27,440 nucleotides of DNA, taken from positions 1-27,440 of the IMG/VR virus record IMGVR_UViG_3300021376_000287; one strand, given 5' to 3'. The notes beneath the pieces are model-generated. The model had not been told where the DNA came from and searched no databases. It worked only from the letters and a program-made list of their open reading frames with translations. How positions within the stretch are numbered: the first letter of the stretch is position 1; each line of letters opens with the position of its first letter. The position numbers were made by a program, and so were the translations under genes. Positions 1-6,030 of this stretch are shown here, piece by piece. The stretch comes from a virus.

Positions 1-107
1 CCGCATGATTTATAGAACTCAATCATACGATTTGCTTCCTCTAGTGTAGAGAATGATTGAGTCCTCCACTGTTGTTGATAAGGCGTAAAGTAACGGATGG
101 TGAACAT
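1..107 (-). CDS. Hypothetical protein, C-terminus beyond window
   Basis: Open frame from an ATG at 107 that runs off the left edge after 35 codons. Its ATG shares one base with the stop of the gene before it (TAATG), the tight coupling used throughout this genome. The visible part begins MFTIRYF and has a segment reading FSTLEEANRMIEFYKS, which looks like the short 'modify-by-residue' helix common in small phage proteins. Product unknown; the end cannot be seen. Confidence 0.6.
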   Translation of the reverse strand, partial: MFTIRYFTPYQQQWRTQSFSTLEEANRMIEFYKSC

Positions 108-244
108 TAGTTAAGTGGGAGGATTTGAGTAAGTTTGTAACCAGCAAGATGACCAAAGTTCTGTGTCATTGCTTTATATTCAGAACGCGCAATAATCGTC
201 TTAATGTGATGAGTATTGCAGTGTTGGAAGATATACTTTTTCAT
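107..244 (-). CDS. Small hypothetical protein (45 aa)
   Basis: A 45-residue frame beginning MKKYIFQHCNTHHIKTI and ending ILPLN. It starts 6 bases after the stop of the 104-aa gene upstream and its stop overlaps the next ATG (TAATG), so it looks like a member of the same short transcript. Basic and His-containing, no recognisable domain. Support comes from position and coupling rather than from family recognition. Confidence 0.55.
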   Translation of the reverse strand: MKKYIFQHCNTHHIKTIIARSEYKAMTQNFGHLAGYKLTQILPLN

Positions 245-250
245 TACAAT

Positions 251-565
251 TCAGTTCAAACGCATACCTGAGAAGAAGGGAATTGGAGCACCTTCGTATT
301 GAATGAACCACTGACCATTCTTCTGAAAGACATACTCACCATCGCAACCATGCACTTTCAGAATAGCATTAAGGCGCGACTTTGTGGTGTTTGATTGATA
401 ACCACCATCGAACAATTCAATCCAGGTTTCGCCTATACGAGCGATGAGATTGTTGTAGAGGTAGACATCAGAAACATTAGAATAAGTGATGACTTCAGTG
501 TTATCCTTTTTCCAATCTTGTGATGCAGTGATTGCATCATTCATTTGGCGTTCGATGACTCGCAT
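251..565 (-). CDS. Conserved phage hypothetical protein (104 aa)
   Basis: A 104-residue protein, first gene downstream of repeat copy R1, with a 29-base gap between repeat and ATG. The middle and C-terminal part (ARIGETWIELFDGGYQSNTT, then KSRLNAIL, VFQKNGQWFIQY and PFFSGM) resembles a widespread family of phage and mobile-element proteins of unknown function that carry the same 'FDGG..S.TTKSRLNA...VFQK.GQWF' signature. That resemblance is from memory, not from a search. No catalytic residues can be named. Confidence 0.75.
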   Translation of the reverse strand: MRVIERQMNDAITASQDWKKDNTEVITYSNVSDVYLYNNLIARIGETWIELFDGGYQSNTTKSRLNAILKVHGCDGEYVFQKNGQWFIQYEGAPIPFFSGMRLN

Positions 566-594
566 GGTTAGAGGTTTGGAGGTTTGTTGTGCTT

Positions 595-630
595 ATACTA
601 CTAGGACACTTTAGACGATCCTAACTTTAA
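595..630 (-). repeat. Intercistronic repeat R1 (type B)
   Basis: Copy 1 of the 13-copy element. Read on the minus strand it carries TTAAAGTTAGGATCGTCTAA, then AGTGTCCTAGTAGTAT. The TAA at 627-629 is the stop of the 46-aa gene; here the copy ends about 29 bases before the next ATG, and the AT-rich GTATAAG tail resembles a -10 box. GATC core intact. Confidence 0.95.
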
Positions 631-767
631 TAGGAACTGATTAGCGGTCCTTGAACATCACAAAACTCTAACAAAAAGTGGTCTAAAGTAATACCAAGAC
701 TCTTTGCTTCAGTGTTAAGTTGGTCGTATTGTTCCTGTGAAAGAATGTAAAAATCAGTCTCAATCAT
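627..767 (-). CDS. Small hypothetical protein (46 aa)
   Basis: A 46-residue acidic protein starting MIETDFYILSQEQYDQL and ending GPLISSY. Its stop codon TAA is part of repeat R1. Its start lies inside the 3' end of a possible signal-peptide gene (8-base overlap, ATGATTGA), the same coupling seen at 8841-8848, 22468-22475 and 22610-22617. No known domain. Confidence 0.6.
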   Translation of the reverse strand: MIETDFYILSQEQYDQLNTEAKSLGITLDHFLLEFCDVQGPLISSY

Positions 768-873
768 GGGGTGTGATAATGTCTGCTACAGTGTGTAATG
801 TGCTTGAGGTTGTGTTGCGAACTCCAGGTGAGAGTATAAACGCAACGATGAAAATGAGGAGGATTGTCTTCAC
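760..873 (-). CDS. Possible small exported or membrane peptide (37 aa, GTG start)
   Basis: A 37-residue frame with a GTG start: Lys at residue 2, then a hydrophobic run TILLIFIVAFILSPG, then a polar tail ending IITPHD. That is the pattern of a signal peptide or single membrane anchor. The stop overlaps the next gene's ATG by 8 bases, a junction type used repeatedly here, which is the main support. There is no good Shine-Dalgarno sequence and the start is not ATG, so it may be a chance frame. Confidence 0.4.
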   Translation of the reverse strand: MKTILLIFIVAFILSPGVRNTTSSTLHTVADIITPHD

Positions 874-918
874 TTTATCAGGTGACTTGAAAGTAAGTCT
901 TTTGGTTGATGCCACTAA

Positions 919-1134
919 TTAACCACCACCGTACACATATTCAACAATACCTGCTTCATCAAGTCCTACAGATTCGATGACAGTAAACCTGGCACAATTA
1001 TCGAACTCATCAGCATGATATTCGCCAAACTCTTTGATAAACAATTCGCGGCACTGTTCTTTAGTCTCAGCAGCAATCACTGCCATGCCAGAGGTATAAT
1101 CAGAGAGGACGTTGTTGATGATAAACAGTTTCAT
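919..1134 (-). CDS. Conserved cyanophage-type hypothetical protein (71 aa)
   Basis: Begins MKLFIINNVLSDYTSGMAVI and ends with the glycine-rich YVYGGG. The order 'short beta-strand, Tyr-Thr-Ser-Gly, ETKEQCRELFIKEF helix, Gly-rich tail' is one I associate with small proteins in T4-like cyanophages, function unknown. It follows the 76-aa gene by only three bases (TGA, then ATC ATG), so both are probably translated from the transcript that starts at repeat R2. Confidence 0.7.
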   Translation of the reverse strand: MKLFIINNVLSDYTSGMAVIAAETKEQCRELFIKEFGEYHADEFDNCARFTVIESVGLDEAGIVEYVYGGG

Positions 1135-1137
1135 GAT

Positions 1138-1368
1138 TCAGTCGAAGCGAGAAGATACATCAGGACCAGGATTTTCAAGATGTGCTACACTTTCAGCAAC
1201 ACCTTCAGCAGTTAATGCAAACTGAACTTTTTTACCTTCGTGATAGATGTAAAACACAGATTGCACATAAGGTGTTAGATTGCCTTGCGAATCCCAGGCA
1301 TTTCGTGTATGTGAAGTCTCAACGATTTCGTAGACTTTAGAGGTGAGAGGTGAAGTGTAAGTGCTCAT
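1138..1368 (-). CDS. Hypothetical protein (76 aa) of repeat-R2 cassette
   Basis: A 76-residue protein starting MSTYTSPLTSKVYEIVETS. The ATG is the last codon of repeat R2, so the start is fixed by the repeat. The protein alternates short polar and aromatic stretches (VQSVFYIYHEGKKVQFAL) typical of a small beta-rich fold. No motif or family recognised. First gene of a two-gene cassette with the 71-aa protein. Confidence 0.65.
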   Translation of the reverse strand: MSTYTSPLTSKVYEIVETSHTRNAWDSQGNLTPYVQSVFYIYHEGKKVQFALTAEGVAESVAHLENPGPDVSSRFD

Positions 1369-1407
1369 ACTATAGGTACAGTTTCGACGATCCTAACTTT
1401 AATTCAA
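1369..1407 (-). repeat. Intercistronic repeat R2 (type A)
   Basis: Copy 2, type A (minus strand: CTAA-type core followed by CTGTACCTATAGT and ATG). It has one difference from the consensus in the arm, TTCGACG instead of TTAGACG on the plus strand. Contains the stop of the 66-aa gene (1399-1401) and abuts the ATG at 1368. GATC intact. Confidence 0.95.
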
Positions 1408-1599
1408 AGTGATGTTCCAATCAATATCTGCATTAAGATTCACCCAAAAGTGATTCTTACCGTTAGCAGAGGTTAGAAACACTTTGTTCCCTTGATGTTG
1501 CTCCACAATACATTCATTATTGCGATTCATTAAGTTACAGAAACGATTGTGTGCTTTCTTGCTTTTGGGTGTTACAAATGCAGTCAATTTAGAGTCCAT
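1399..1599 (-). CDS. Hypothetical basic protein (66 aa)
   Basis: Starts MDSKLTAFVTPKSKKAHNRF at 1599, chosen because this ATG overlaps the end of the upstream gene by 11 bases, whereas an earlier in-frame start would bury far more of that gene. The N-terminal half is rich in Lys, Arg, Asn and His; the C-terminal half (VFLTSANGKNHFWVNL) is beta-like. The stop TAA is part of repeat R2. Possible nucleic-acid binder by charge only; function unknown. Confidence 0.65.
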   Translation of the reverse strand: MDSKLTAFVTPKSKKAHNRFCNLMNRNNECIVEQHQGNKVFLTSANGKNHFWVNLNADIDWNITLN

Positions 1600-1771
1600 T
1601 GATAAAGTCAGCAAGTGCTTCTTTGTATTCTGCTTCAGTCTCAAAGATGCGACCGTGAATGTTACGCGGATAGGTTACATTCTGCTTTCCAGCATCAGCA
1701 ACCATGCGACAGTCAGATTCATCATAACCCATCTCAATCAGGTTTTGAACGTAAGGATTGTAGTGTGTCAT
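1589..1771 (-). CDS. Hypothetical protein (60 aa)
   Basis: A 60-residue protein, MTHYNPYVQNLIEMGYDESD at its start and EYKEALADFINGL at its end. Middle gene of a three-gene cassette that begins at repeat R3 and ends at R2; five bases separate it from the gene before, and it overlaps the next by 11. Acidic and helical. The N-terminal NLIEMGYDESDCRMV resembles a UBA-like or other small helical motif, but this is too short to assign. Confidence 0.6.
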   Translation of the reverse strand: MTHYNPYVQNLIEMGYDESDCRMVADAGKQNVTYPRNIHGRIFETEAEYKEALADFINGL

Positions 1772-1776
1772 TTGTA

Positions 1777-1959
1777 TCAGTTACCGAAGAAAGCATCAAA
1801 CTCATCAGCAACAAAATCAATCAATTCATCAGTTGCATCAAGGTCAAAAACGTTGCAGACAAAATCTACACAATCATTCAAATCTGTGTGATTGTTGCAC
1901 ATGAACTCCAGAAGTGCAGGAGTGATGTCGGTTTGGAAGTCAGGAGAAGTGTTGTTCAT
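1777..1959 (-). CDS. Acidic hypothetical protein (60 aa)
   Basis: A strongly acidic 60-residue protein starting MNNTSPDFQTDITPALLEFM and ending DEFDAFFGN. The ATG is joined to repeat R3. Predicted largely helical with Asp-rich turns, a composition found in DNA-mimic and other small inhibitor proteins of phages, though nothing specific supports that role. First gene of the R3 cassette. Confidence 0.6.
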   Translation of the reverse strand: MNNTSPDFQTDITPALLEFMCNNHTDLNDCVDFVCNVFDLDATDELIDFVADEFDAFFGN

Positions 1960-1998
1960 ACTACTAGGACACTTTAGACGATCCTAACTTTAATTCAA
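1960..1998 (-). repeat. Intercistronic repeat R3 (type B)
   Basis: Copy 3, type B (CTAAAGTGTCCTAGTAGT directly followed by ATG at 1959). Unlike most copies, the upstream gene here stops at the TGA (1995-1997) formed by the TTTTGAATTAAAG end of the element. GATC intact. Confidence 0.95.
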
Positions 1999-2642
1999 AA
2001 GAGATTGCGACCGAATTGACCACACAAATAAAATGCCATTCCTTTGTTGTTGAATGTCACATCTGCAAAGGTCAAAGGTGTATAATCGTTACGCTTGGTT
2101 TTAGATGCTTTGGTGCGAATCTGAAGCAATTTGTTTGGACCTGTAATCGTGTGCGATGCTTTACCCTTACGATTCACAAATCCTAGTTGGTCAAGTTCAA
2201 CACCTCGCTCAAATGCAGTGCGAATCTGTTCACAAATGAACTCATAATCCTCACGCAATTCTTGATAATGTTCGGGATGAGTTTCTTCATTCAGAATCTC
2301 AGTTCCCACATAATCGTTGTTGCGACTAAAAGCAACATACACAGTTTGCTTCAGTTTCTGTCCAACTTTGCTCTCATCAAATGATACTTGATCCTCGATG
2401 ATTTCAGACAAACAGTGCTTCAACTGTGTGGCAGCAATAGATTGTCCAACTGTAAAAGTCTTGATCTCTCCATCCTCCAAATCTTTGAGGTCGGAAGAGT
2501 TAGGAACTCCCAGCGCAAGTTCTAGTAACTGTCCGCGAGCACCTTTGTTCTTGCCAGGTTTCTCATATACACTGAAATCAGTTACTTTCAGTTTGCCATA
2601 AACATCAAGCGTAGTCAGTTTCTGCATCGTGGTTGTGCTCAT
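1995..2642 (-). CDS. MutH/Sau3AI-family GATC endonuclease
   Basis: A 215-residue protein I align by eye with E. coli MutH (229 aa). Catalytic-type residues fit MutH Glu56, Asp70, Glu77 and Lys79: Glu41 in GQLLELALG, Asp54, Glu59 and Lys61 in GEIKTF. Downstream blocks also match in order: KLK at 96-98 (MutH KLKRVLW), LRED at 129-132, LQIRTKAS at 173-180 (MutH LQIRPKAA) and FYL at 204-206. The family cuts or nicks unmethylated or hemimethylated GATC. MutH acts with MutS/MutL in repair; Sau3AI is a restriction enzyme; which role applies here is open. Its cassette is bounded by R4 (start) and R3 (end). The window also has a Dam-type methylase at 16422-17273. Confidence 0.85.
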   Translation of the reverse strand: MSTTTMQKLTTLDVYGKLKVTDFSVYEKPGKNKGARGQLLELALGVPNSSDLKDLEDGEIKTFTVGQSIAATQLKHCLSEIIEDQVSFDESKVGQKLKQTVYVAFSRNNDYVGTEILNEETHPEHYQELREDYEFICEQIRTAFERGVELDQLGFVNRKGKASHTITGPNKLLQIRTKASKTKRNDYTPLTFADVTFNNKGMAFYLCGQFGRNLF

Positions 2643-2681
2643 ACTATAGGTACAGTTTAGACGATCCTAACTTTAATTCAA
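2643..2681 (-). repeat. Intercistronic repeat R4 (type A)
   Basis: Copy 4, type A, joined to the ATG of the MutH-like gene at 2642. The identity with R6 and R7 extends past the start codon into the first codons (ATGAGCAC/AACACNAC), giving these proteins a shared N-terminus MS(T/N)TTM. GATC intact. Confidence 0.95.
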
Positions 2682-2686
2682 ATGAA

Positions 2687-2935
2687 TTAGGACTCTTGTG
2701 TTACACTTTCAAGCAAATCATTCAACACCTCTTCATCATACAATTCTTCAATCTCAGATAGAAGTTCTGCCTCCGTGTATTTGTTATACTCTGCAACTAG
2801 AGATTCGATGGCAAATGTGACAAGATCATCCATGTCCATACCATCAATAACCATCTCTGCATAAGATTCAGTCAGAGCACAAAGTTGTTCGTTAGTAAGT
2901 GTCATTTTGCTTGTGGGATTAGGAAGGGAAATCAT
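2687..2935 (-). CDS. Acidic helical hypothetical protein (82 aa)
   Basis: Starts MISLPNPTSKMTLTNEQLCA, five bases after the previous stop. The C-terminal half is a long acidic helix (EAELLSEIEELYDEEVLNDL). A second ATG at codon 11 is possible. It lies last in the R5 cassette, before repeat R4. No family recognised; the composition suggests a protein-interaction or DNA-mimic type small phage protein, without direct support. Confidence 0.6.
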   Translation of the reverse strand: MISLPNPTSKMTLTNEQLCALTESYAEMVIDGMDMDDLVTFAIESLVAEYNKYTEAELLSEIEELYDEEVLNDLLESVTQES

Positions 2936-2940
2936 TAGTT

Positions 2941-3120
2941 TTACTGAACTTTGAGTTGATGAACTTGAACGTCGCAGTATTCAGGAGATTTATAGTCTTC
3001 GTTGTATTCTAGTTTCATCTCCTCTGCGCGACGATTTGCGTCTTCTTCGTTAGCATACAAACCATAAAGTTCAGATGGTTCGTATTCATCAAGACGGGCA
3101 AAGATTCCGTAGACAATCAT
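2941..3120 (-). CDS. Small conserved phage protein (59 aa)
   Basis: Frame MIVYGIFARLDEYEPSELYG and so on, ending VQVHQLKVQ. Its start overlaps the preceding stop (ATGA at 3117-3120). The layout 'short beta-strand, LYGLYANEEDANRRAEEMK helix, charged tail' is common among small phage proteins that are often annotated as unknown. Part of a run of five small genes downstream of repeat R5. Confidence 0.65.
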   Translation of the reverse strand: MIVYGIFARLDEYEPSELYGLYANEEDANRRAEEMKLEYNEDYKSPEYCDVQVHQLKVQ

Positions 3121-3326
3121 TTCAAAACAAGGCGATAATCAAGTGATTTGATACACCAACCGTAGGCAGTTGTAATCTCTTCGACTAGATCTTCTTCATC
3201 AGATGCTTCCCAGATTTGACCAAAGACTTCCTCATAAATCTCATCTTGTGACTCTACATCAAGTGCTTCATCATCAAGATCATCAGTGAAATCAAACTCA
3301 ATTTGTAGAACTTGAAATTGCATCAT
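3117..3326 (-). CDS. Very acidic hypothetical protein (69 aa)
   Basis: Contains DFTDDLDDEALDVESQDEIY and EASDEEDLVEEITTAY; roughly a third of the residues are Asp or Glu. Two consecutive ATGs at the start (3326 and 3323) overlap the previous stop, so either could be used. No domain recognised. Such charge could mimic DNA, but that is only a compositional argument. Confidence 0.65.
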   Translation of the reverse strand: MMQFQVLQIEFDFTDDLDDEALDVESQDEIYEEVFGQIWEASDEEDLVEEITTAYGWCIKSLDYRLVLK

Positions 3327-3457
3327 TTGCAGTAGTTAGGGTCAATTTGGCAGAAGCGATCTGCTTGTTGTTCTTGATACTCATTCACAGTAGCATGAGC
3401 AGCAAGACCAACGCGAAGACCGAGGGCAAGTGTAGCAATCAAAAAAGCAATTCGCAT
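3323..3457 (-). CDS. Small putative exported protein (44 aa)
   Basis: Starts MRIAFLIATLALGLRVGLAA, a typical signal-peptide shape (Arg, hydrophobic core, Ala-x-Ala-like end near residue 22), then a short polar tail with two cysteines (FCQIDPNYCK). The stop overlaps the next gene's start. After cleavage only about 20 residues would remain. Likely periplasmic or membrane-associated; role unknown. Confidence 0.6.
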   Translation of the reverse strand: MRIAFLIATLALGLRVGLAAHATVNEYQEQQADRFCQIDPNYCK

Positions 3458-3463
3458 TTCTAA

Positions 3464-3634
3464 TCAATCAACAACAGAGTAACAAGCAACCCAGGAAGGA
3501 ATCCCAGAGAGTGATAATGAACCATTGCGGGCATCGCAATAGTCTTGTGCCTCATCTTCAGAGTAGAAAGGTCCAATATACTCTGGAGATTCCAGAGATT
3601 CAGACCAGAATCGGACGGTGAAAGTGTTGCTCAT
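3464..3634 (-). CDS. Hypothetical protein (56 aa), first gene of R5 cassette
   Basis: The ATG is joined to repeat R5 and the protein begins MSNTFTVRFWSESLE, sharing the MSNT start of other repeat-linked genes. It then reads GPFYSEDEAQDYCDARNGSL, a pattern seen in small phage proteins of unknown role. Ends WVACYSVVD. The next gene begins seven bases downstream. Confidence 0.65.
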   Translation of the reverse strand: MSNTFTVRFWSESLESPEYIGPFYSEDEAQDYCDARNGSLSLSGIPSWVACYSVVD

Positions 3635-3670
3635 ACTATAGGTACAGTTTAGACGATCCTAACTTTAATT
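3635..3670 (-). repeat. Intercistronic repeat R5 (type A)
   Basis: Copy 5, type A, directly before the ATG at 3634. The upstream 47-aa gene ends with TAA at 3669-3671, so its stop is merged with the 5' edge (TAATTAAAG). GATC intact. Confidence 0.95.
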
Positions 3671-3812
3671 ACTTGAAACTTACGTTGACTCCAACAACTT
3701 TTGCGGTAGGATTGCGAGCGAGTGCAGTTTCACGCGCATCTTTTGGGTTGGTTGCTTGTACTTCTTCTTTAAAGACTTTGCCGCCAACGTATAACTCAAC
3801 GATGTACTTCAT
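3669..3812 (-). CDS. Conserved cyanophage small protein (47 aa)
   Basis: Starts MKYIVELYVGGKVFKEEV and continues with a segment reading TNPKDARETALARNPTAKV. This pattern (VELYVGG, then a helix with ALARNP, then a short strand) matches a short protein I recall from T4-like marine cyanophages, function unknown. It sits about 30 bases downstream of the 3' hairpin of non-coding element E1, so E1 may be its leader. Confidence 0.75.
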   Translation of the reverse strand: MKYIVELYVGGKVFKEEVQATNPKDARETALARNPTAKVVGVNVSFK

Positions 3813-3952
3813 GTGTTTGTTTGTATTTTGAAAAAAATTGATAATTTCACTGCAGTGGATGACCTTTGCCCCGTGTGCAGTGAAATTGCAGAAAAATCGG
3901 GTTTTTGATTGAGTGGTGGACAGGGTTCTCAGTGAGACTCAAGTGAGAATCA
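3813..3952 (-). ncRNA. Structured non-coding element E1
   Basis: A gene-free stretch with three inverted repeats in order. TTCTCA/TGAGAA (3926-3931, 3944-3949) touches the upstream stop codon. AAAAA/TTTTT (3892-3896, 3902-3906) comes next. A perfect 12-bp stem, 3843-3854 with 3876-3887, has a 21-base loop containing AGGTCATC on the minus strand, then ATCAATTTTTTTC. Element E2 (9446-9566) has the same order of stems with different stem bases and the same loop sequence. It could be a terminator, a 5' leader of the 47-aa gene, or a small RNA. The class is not one I recognise. Confidence 0.55.
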
Positions 3953-4144
3953 CAGGGTCTGCCAGTCTTGTGCCTCTTTGATGTTAGAATCAAAGAACTT
4001 TTGAATGATAGAATCAATCACAGGATACCATTCTTCGTTTGCACTTGGGTATCCACATTCTCGTGCTTGATTGAGAAACTTAAGGATGCAAGTTTCTTCA
4101 TTAGCAGTGAACTTAACACGATTGAAAGTGTAACCGTCAGTCAT
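3950..4144 (-). CDS. Hypothetical protein (64 aa)
   Basis: Starts MTDGYTFNRVKFTANEETC; the ATG at 4144 overlaps the previous stop (TGATG), which is why it is preferred to the TTG one codon earlier. Ends KEAQDWQTL. Helical, mixed charge. Its stop codon is at the base of the first hairpin of element E1. Last gene of the six-gene R6 cassette part. No family recognised. Confidence 0.6.
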   Translation of the reverse strand: MTDGYTFNRVKFTANEETCILKFLNQARECGYPSANEEWYPVIDSIIQKFFDSNIKEAQDWQTL

Positions 4145-4305
4145 CAATCATCTCCAAAGTTGTTTACAAGGAAGTCTTCAAGTTCGCAAAGTTCCACCTC
4201 ATCCAAGGAGGAAATGTAGTTGTGCAAAGTATCTACTAAGACACCATTATTCTTTTGGCAGGTTTCATACAGAAACTCAAAAAGTTGTGTTTTGTTAGTC
4301 ATCAT
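4144..4305 (-). CDS. Small acidic hypothetical protein (53 aa)
   Basis: Frame beginning with two ATGs, MMTNKTQLFEFLYETCQKNN, ending DFLVNNFGDD. Overlaps its neighbours at both ends by one base (TGATG), so it is clearly embedded in a translationally coupled string. Contains a conserved-looking SSLDEVELCELEDF helix. Function unknown. Confidence 0.6.
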   Translation of the reverse strand: MMTNKTQLFEFLYETCQKNNGVLVDTLHNYISSLDEVELCELEDFLVNNFGDD

Positions 4306-4580
4306 CAGTTCACCGATTCTTGGTAGATTGACATACCCTTACGCATAGAAATGTAATCACCAATCATCTCACCAACCTGTTCGTAAATGTAGGAAGAACC
4401 ACCTACATCACAGAGCACATCTTCGGTGAGTTGTTTAGAAAAATGCACTTCATTATCGTTAGCATCGAACTCAAAAACATCCTCTCCAGTGTATATAAAC
4501 GCAGCACAAGCAGCGTTCTCACCTTGACTCTCAATCAGTTGGTCGATTGAATCACGAAGTTCGGAAAGTGTGCGGAACAT
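4305..4580 (-). CDS. Hypothetical protein (91 aa)
   Basis: Starts MFRTLSELRDSIDQLIESQG at 4580, after the junction TGATTATG? that appears at five places in this window (here the stop TGA at 4583-4585 is followed by TT and ATG). The protein is acidic with a central DVFEFDANDNEVHF strand region and a C-terminal RKGMSIYQESVN. No domain recognised. Part of the R6 cassette. Confidence 0.65.
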   Translation of the reverse strand: MFRTLSELRDSIDQLIESQGENAACAAFIYTGEDVFEFDANDNEVHFSKQLTEDVLCDVGGSSYIYEQVGEMIGDYISMRKGMSIYQESVN

Positions 4581-4582
4581 AA

Positions 4583-4750
4583 TCAAACAGGGGTAACTTC
4601 TACAGAACGGATAAGATTGGTGCGGTCTTGTGCTAGGTAATCATCAGCGATTTTGCCACAAGATGAACGAGACTGAATGAACTTTTCTTCATATAGGTTC
4701 TCATCTTCGTCAGGAACCCAATACTCAATCAGAAGGCGATAGTTGTTCAT
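4583..4750 (-). CDS. Hypothetical protein (55 aa)
   Basis: Starts MNNYRLLIEYWVPDEDENLY at 4750 following a TGA-TT-ATG junction; an upstream in-frame start would overlap the previous gene heavily. Includes KIADDYLAQDRTNLIRSVEV. The strand-helix-strand order (RLLIEYWV, then a helix, then IRSVEVTPV) fits a small alpha-beta fold often seen in phage proteins of unknown role. Confidence 0.65.
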   Translation of the reverse strand: MNNYRLLIEYWVPDEDENLYEEKFIQSRSSCGKIADDYLAQDRTNLIRSVEVTPV

Positions 4751-4752
4751 AA

Positions 4753-4920
4753 TCAGCAACCGAAATCGACAGGAATAGATAACCAAATGGCACGATCCGT
4801 ACCGATTGTAAATTGATTGTCCCAGATAAAATGCGTTGCTTCCTGATTACTCAGATTGCAATGATCCATCAGGTGATTGACTGCTTCCTTGAAAGATGTA
4901 AAGCGGAGAGTGTTGTTCAT
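4753..4920 (-). CDS. Hypothetical protein (55 aa)
   Basis: Starts MNNTLRFTSFKEAVNHLMDH at 4920, again right after TGA-TT. The N-terminal helix FKEAVNHLMDHCNLSNQEA suggests a small helical fold; the tail reads WLSIPVDFGC. Shares the MNN start with the next gene, probably because the coupling sequence extends into the first codons. Function unknown. Confidence 0.65.
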   Translation of the reverse strand: MNNTLRFTSFKEAVNHLMDHCNLSNQEATHFIWDNQFTIGTDRAIWLSIPVDFGC

Positions 4921-4922
4921 AA

Positions 4923-5162
4923 TCAGTACAGGGGGCAGAAAGAACCACAGAAACGACGAACCCATTGCAAAGTTTCATAATGAGAACGAGGGTGAGACAT
5001 TACCATGCTTTTGTTAGTTTCAGGGTTGAGAGCAATAGCAACGTATTTGTGGTCACATTCTTGCCATTCAGGTGTAACTTGCTGAATGAACATTTGACGC
5101 ACAATACCTTCTTTCCAGTTGGTAGTGTAGTGAAAGACTTGATCCATGGTAGTGTTGCTCAT
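4923..5162 (-). CDS. Hypothetical protein (79 aa), first gene of R6 cassette
   Basis: Begins MSNTTMDQVFHYTTNWKEGI; the first six residues are encoded by sequence shared with repeats R4, R7 and R11. The rest, IVRQMFIQQVTPEWQECDHK and a C-terminal WVRRFCGSFCPLY with two cysteines, matches nothing I can name. It leads a string of six small overlapping genes running down to element E1. Confidence 0.65.
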   Translation of the reverse strand: MSNTTMDQVFHYTTNWKEGIVRQMFIQQVTPEWQECDHKYVAIALNPETNKSMVMSHPRSHYETLQWVRRFCGSFCPLY

Positions 5163-5201
5163 ACTATAGGTACAGTTTAGACGATCCTAACTTTAATTCA
5201 A
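5163..5201 (-). repeat. Intercistronic repeat R6 (type A)
   Basis: Copy 6, type A, abutting the ATG at 5162; homology with R7 continues into the coding sequence for about 18 bases. The upstream gene ends about 10 bases before the copy (TAA at 5212-5214), so here the stop is not inside the element. GATC intact. Confidence 0.95.
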
Positions 5202-5211
5202 AAGGATTGAC

Positions 5212-5466
5212 TTACCAAATACCTCTTTGAATGTAGATTTTGCGGACTTCCTGATGCAGAAAATGTCGAAGTTTAGGGTCGGTAGTGTTATCAAAAGCAA
5301 GATACAATCGTTTCAGGTATTCATCTTGTGTGGCACCTATGTTACCATCACCACCGATGTCGTTGAGTGATGAACCTGCCCTAGATTTTGGGCGTCCGAA
5401 GTTACCTGTAACGTTACCAGATGTCCTCAATTTAGGACGAATCTTTGAGAGGTTAGAGTAAGTCAT
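5212..5466 (-). CDS. Hypothetical basic protein (84 aa)
   Basis: Starts MTYSNLSKIRPKLRTSGNVT at 5466 after a TGA-TT-ATG junction with the HNH gene. The N-terminal half is basic and Gly/Ser/Asn-rich (GRPKSRAGSSLNDIGGDGN), probably disordered; the C-terminal half is helical (QDEYLKRLYLAFDNTTDPKL). No family recognised. Shares its transcript with the HNH endonuclease upstream. Confidence 0.6.
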   Translation of the reverse strand: MTYSNLSKIRPKLRTSGNVTGNFGRPKSRAGSSLNDIGGDGNIGATQDEYLKRLYLAFDNTTDPKLRHFLHQEVRKIYIQRGIW

Positions 5467-5468
5467 AA

Positions 5469-5969
5469 TCAACGAATAAGACGATAACCTTTACAAGGCA
5501 TTTGAGGATTTCGCAGAGACCTTAACATATTTCCAGAGGATTTGAGACCCAAAACTTCACGACACCATTTTGTAAGATTAAAGACCTCAATAACTTCGCC
5601 ACTTGGAGTTTCAATCAAACGGGTTTTTGCTTGCGAGTATTCTACATTATCGGCATTACTCATCCACTCCAAGTTCTCAATTCTATTATCAGTTTTATCC
5701 TCATTGATGTGATTAACTGTATCATAGTTGTGAGGATTTGGAAGGTAAGTTTCTGCTACTAATCTGTGAATACTTGTGTGTCTTGACCTATCAGTTCCTG
5801 CCTCAAGAACGACTTTTAGATAACCACCTCTACCTAGTCTTGGTTCTAACTCTCTTTTGTAAGAATAGTCAAGAACTTTACCTTTACCGTTTCCTCCAGG
5901 TTTCTTGTGAGAGAATACTTTTCCATCAGTTGTAATAGAGTATTCTGGATAATTTGGAATGAGTTTCAT
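5469..5969 (-). CDS. HNH homing endonuclease with NUMOD4 and NUMOD1-like modules
   Basis: A 166-residue freestanding endonuclease. Residues about 2-16 (LIPNYPEYSITTDGKVFS) are a NUMOD4-type DNA-binding motif. The centre holds an HNH_3 core (IHRLVAETYLPNP, VNHINEDKTDNRIENLEW, with His and Asn metal or catalytic candidates). The C-terminus (PSGEVIEVFNLTKWCREVLG and KGYRLIR) looks like a NUMOD1 helix. Such enzymes cut a site in related phages and spread by repair. A CTAAATA late promoter core lies 23 bases upstream. No intron or split gene is visible next to it. It interrupts the R6-R7 interval. Confidence 0.9.
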   Translation of the reverse strand: MKLIPNYPEYSITTDGKVFSHKKPGGNGKGKVLDYSYKRELEPRLGRGGYLKVVLEAGTDRSRHTSIHRLVAETYLPNPHNYDTVNHINEDKTDNRIENLEWMSNADNVEYSQAKTRLIETPSGEVIEVFNLTKWCREVLGLKSSGNMLRSLRNPQMPCKGYRLIR

Positions 5970-5991
5970 ATGATTGGATGCGATACATTTC

Positions 5992-5998
5992 TATTTAG
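5992..5998 (-). promoter_or_regulatory. Candidate late promoter CTAAATA for HNH gene
   Basis: Minus-strand CTAAATA 22 bases before the HNH ATG at 5969. CTAAATA is one of the two T4-type late core variants reported for freshwater cyanomyophages. It is also centred in a small inverted repeat (TTTCTA/TAGAAA). No -35 is expected for this promoter class. Confidence 0.5.
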
Positions 5999-6030
5999 AA
6001 ATATAACACATCCAATCACAGTTATCAACA

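Noticed and set aside
737-922. Plus-strand 61-aa frame
   Set aside because: Opposite two minus-strand frames that fit the coupling pattern; no ribosome site.
1995-2642. MutH-like gene as proof of phage mismatch repair
   Set aside because: No MutS or MutL is in the window; a restriction-type or host-DNA-degrading role is equally possible.
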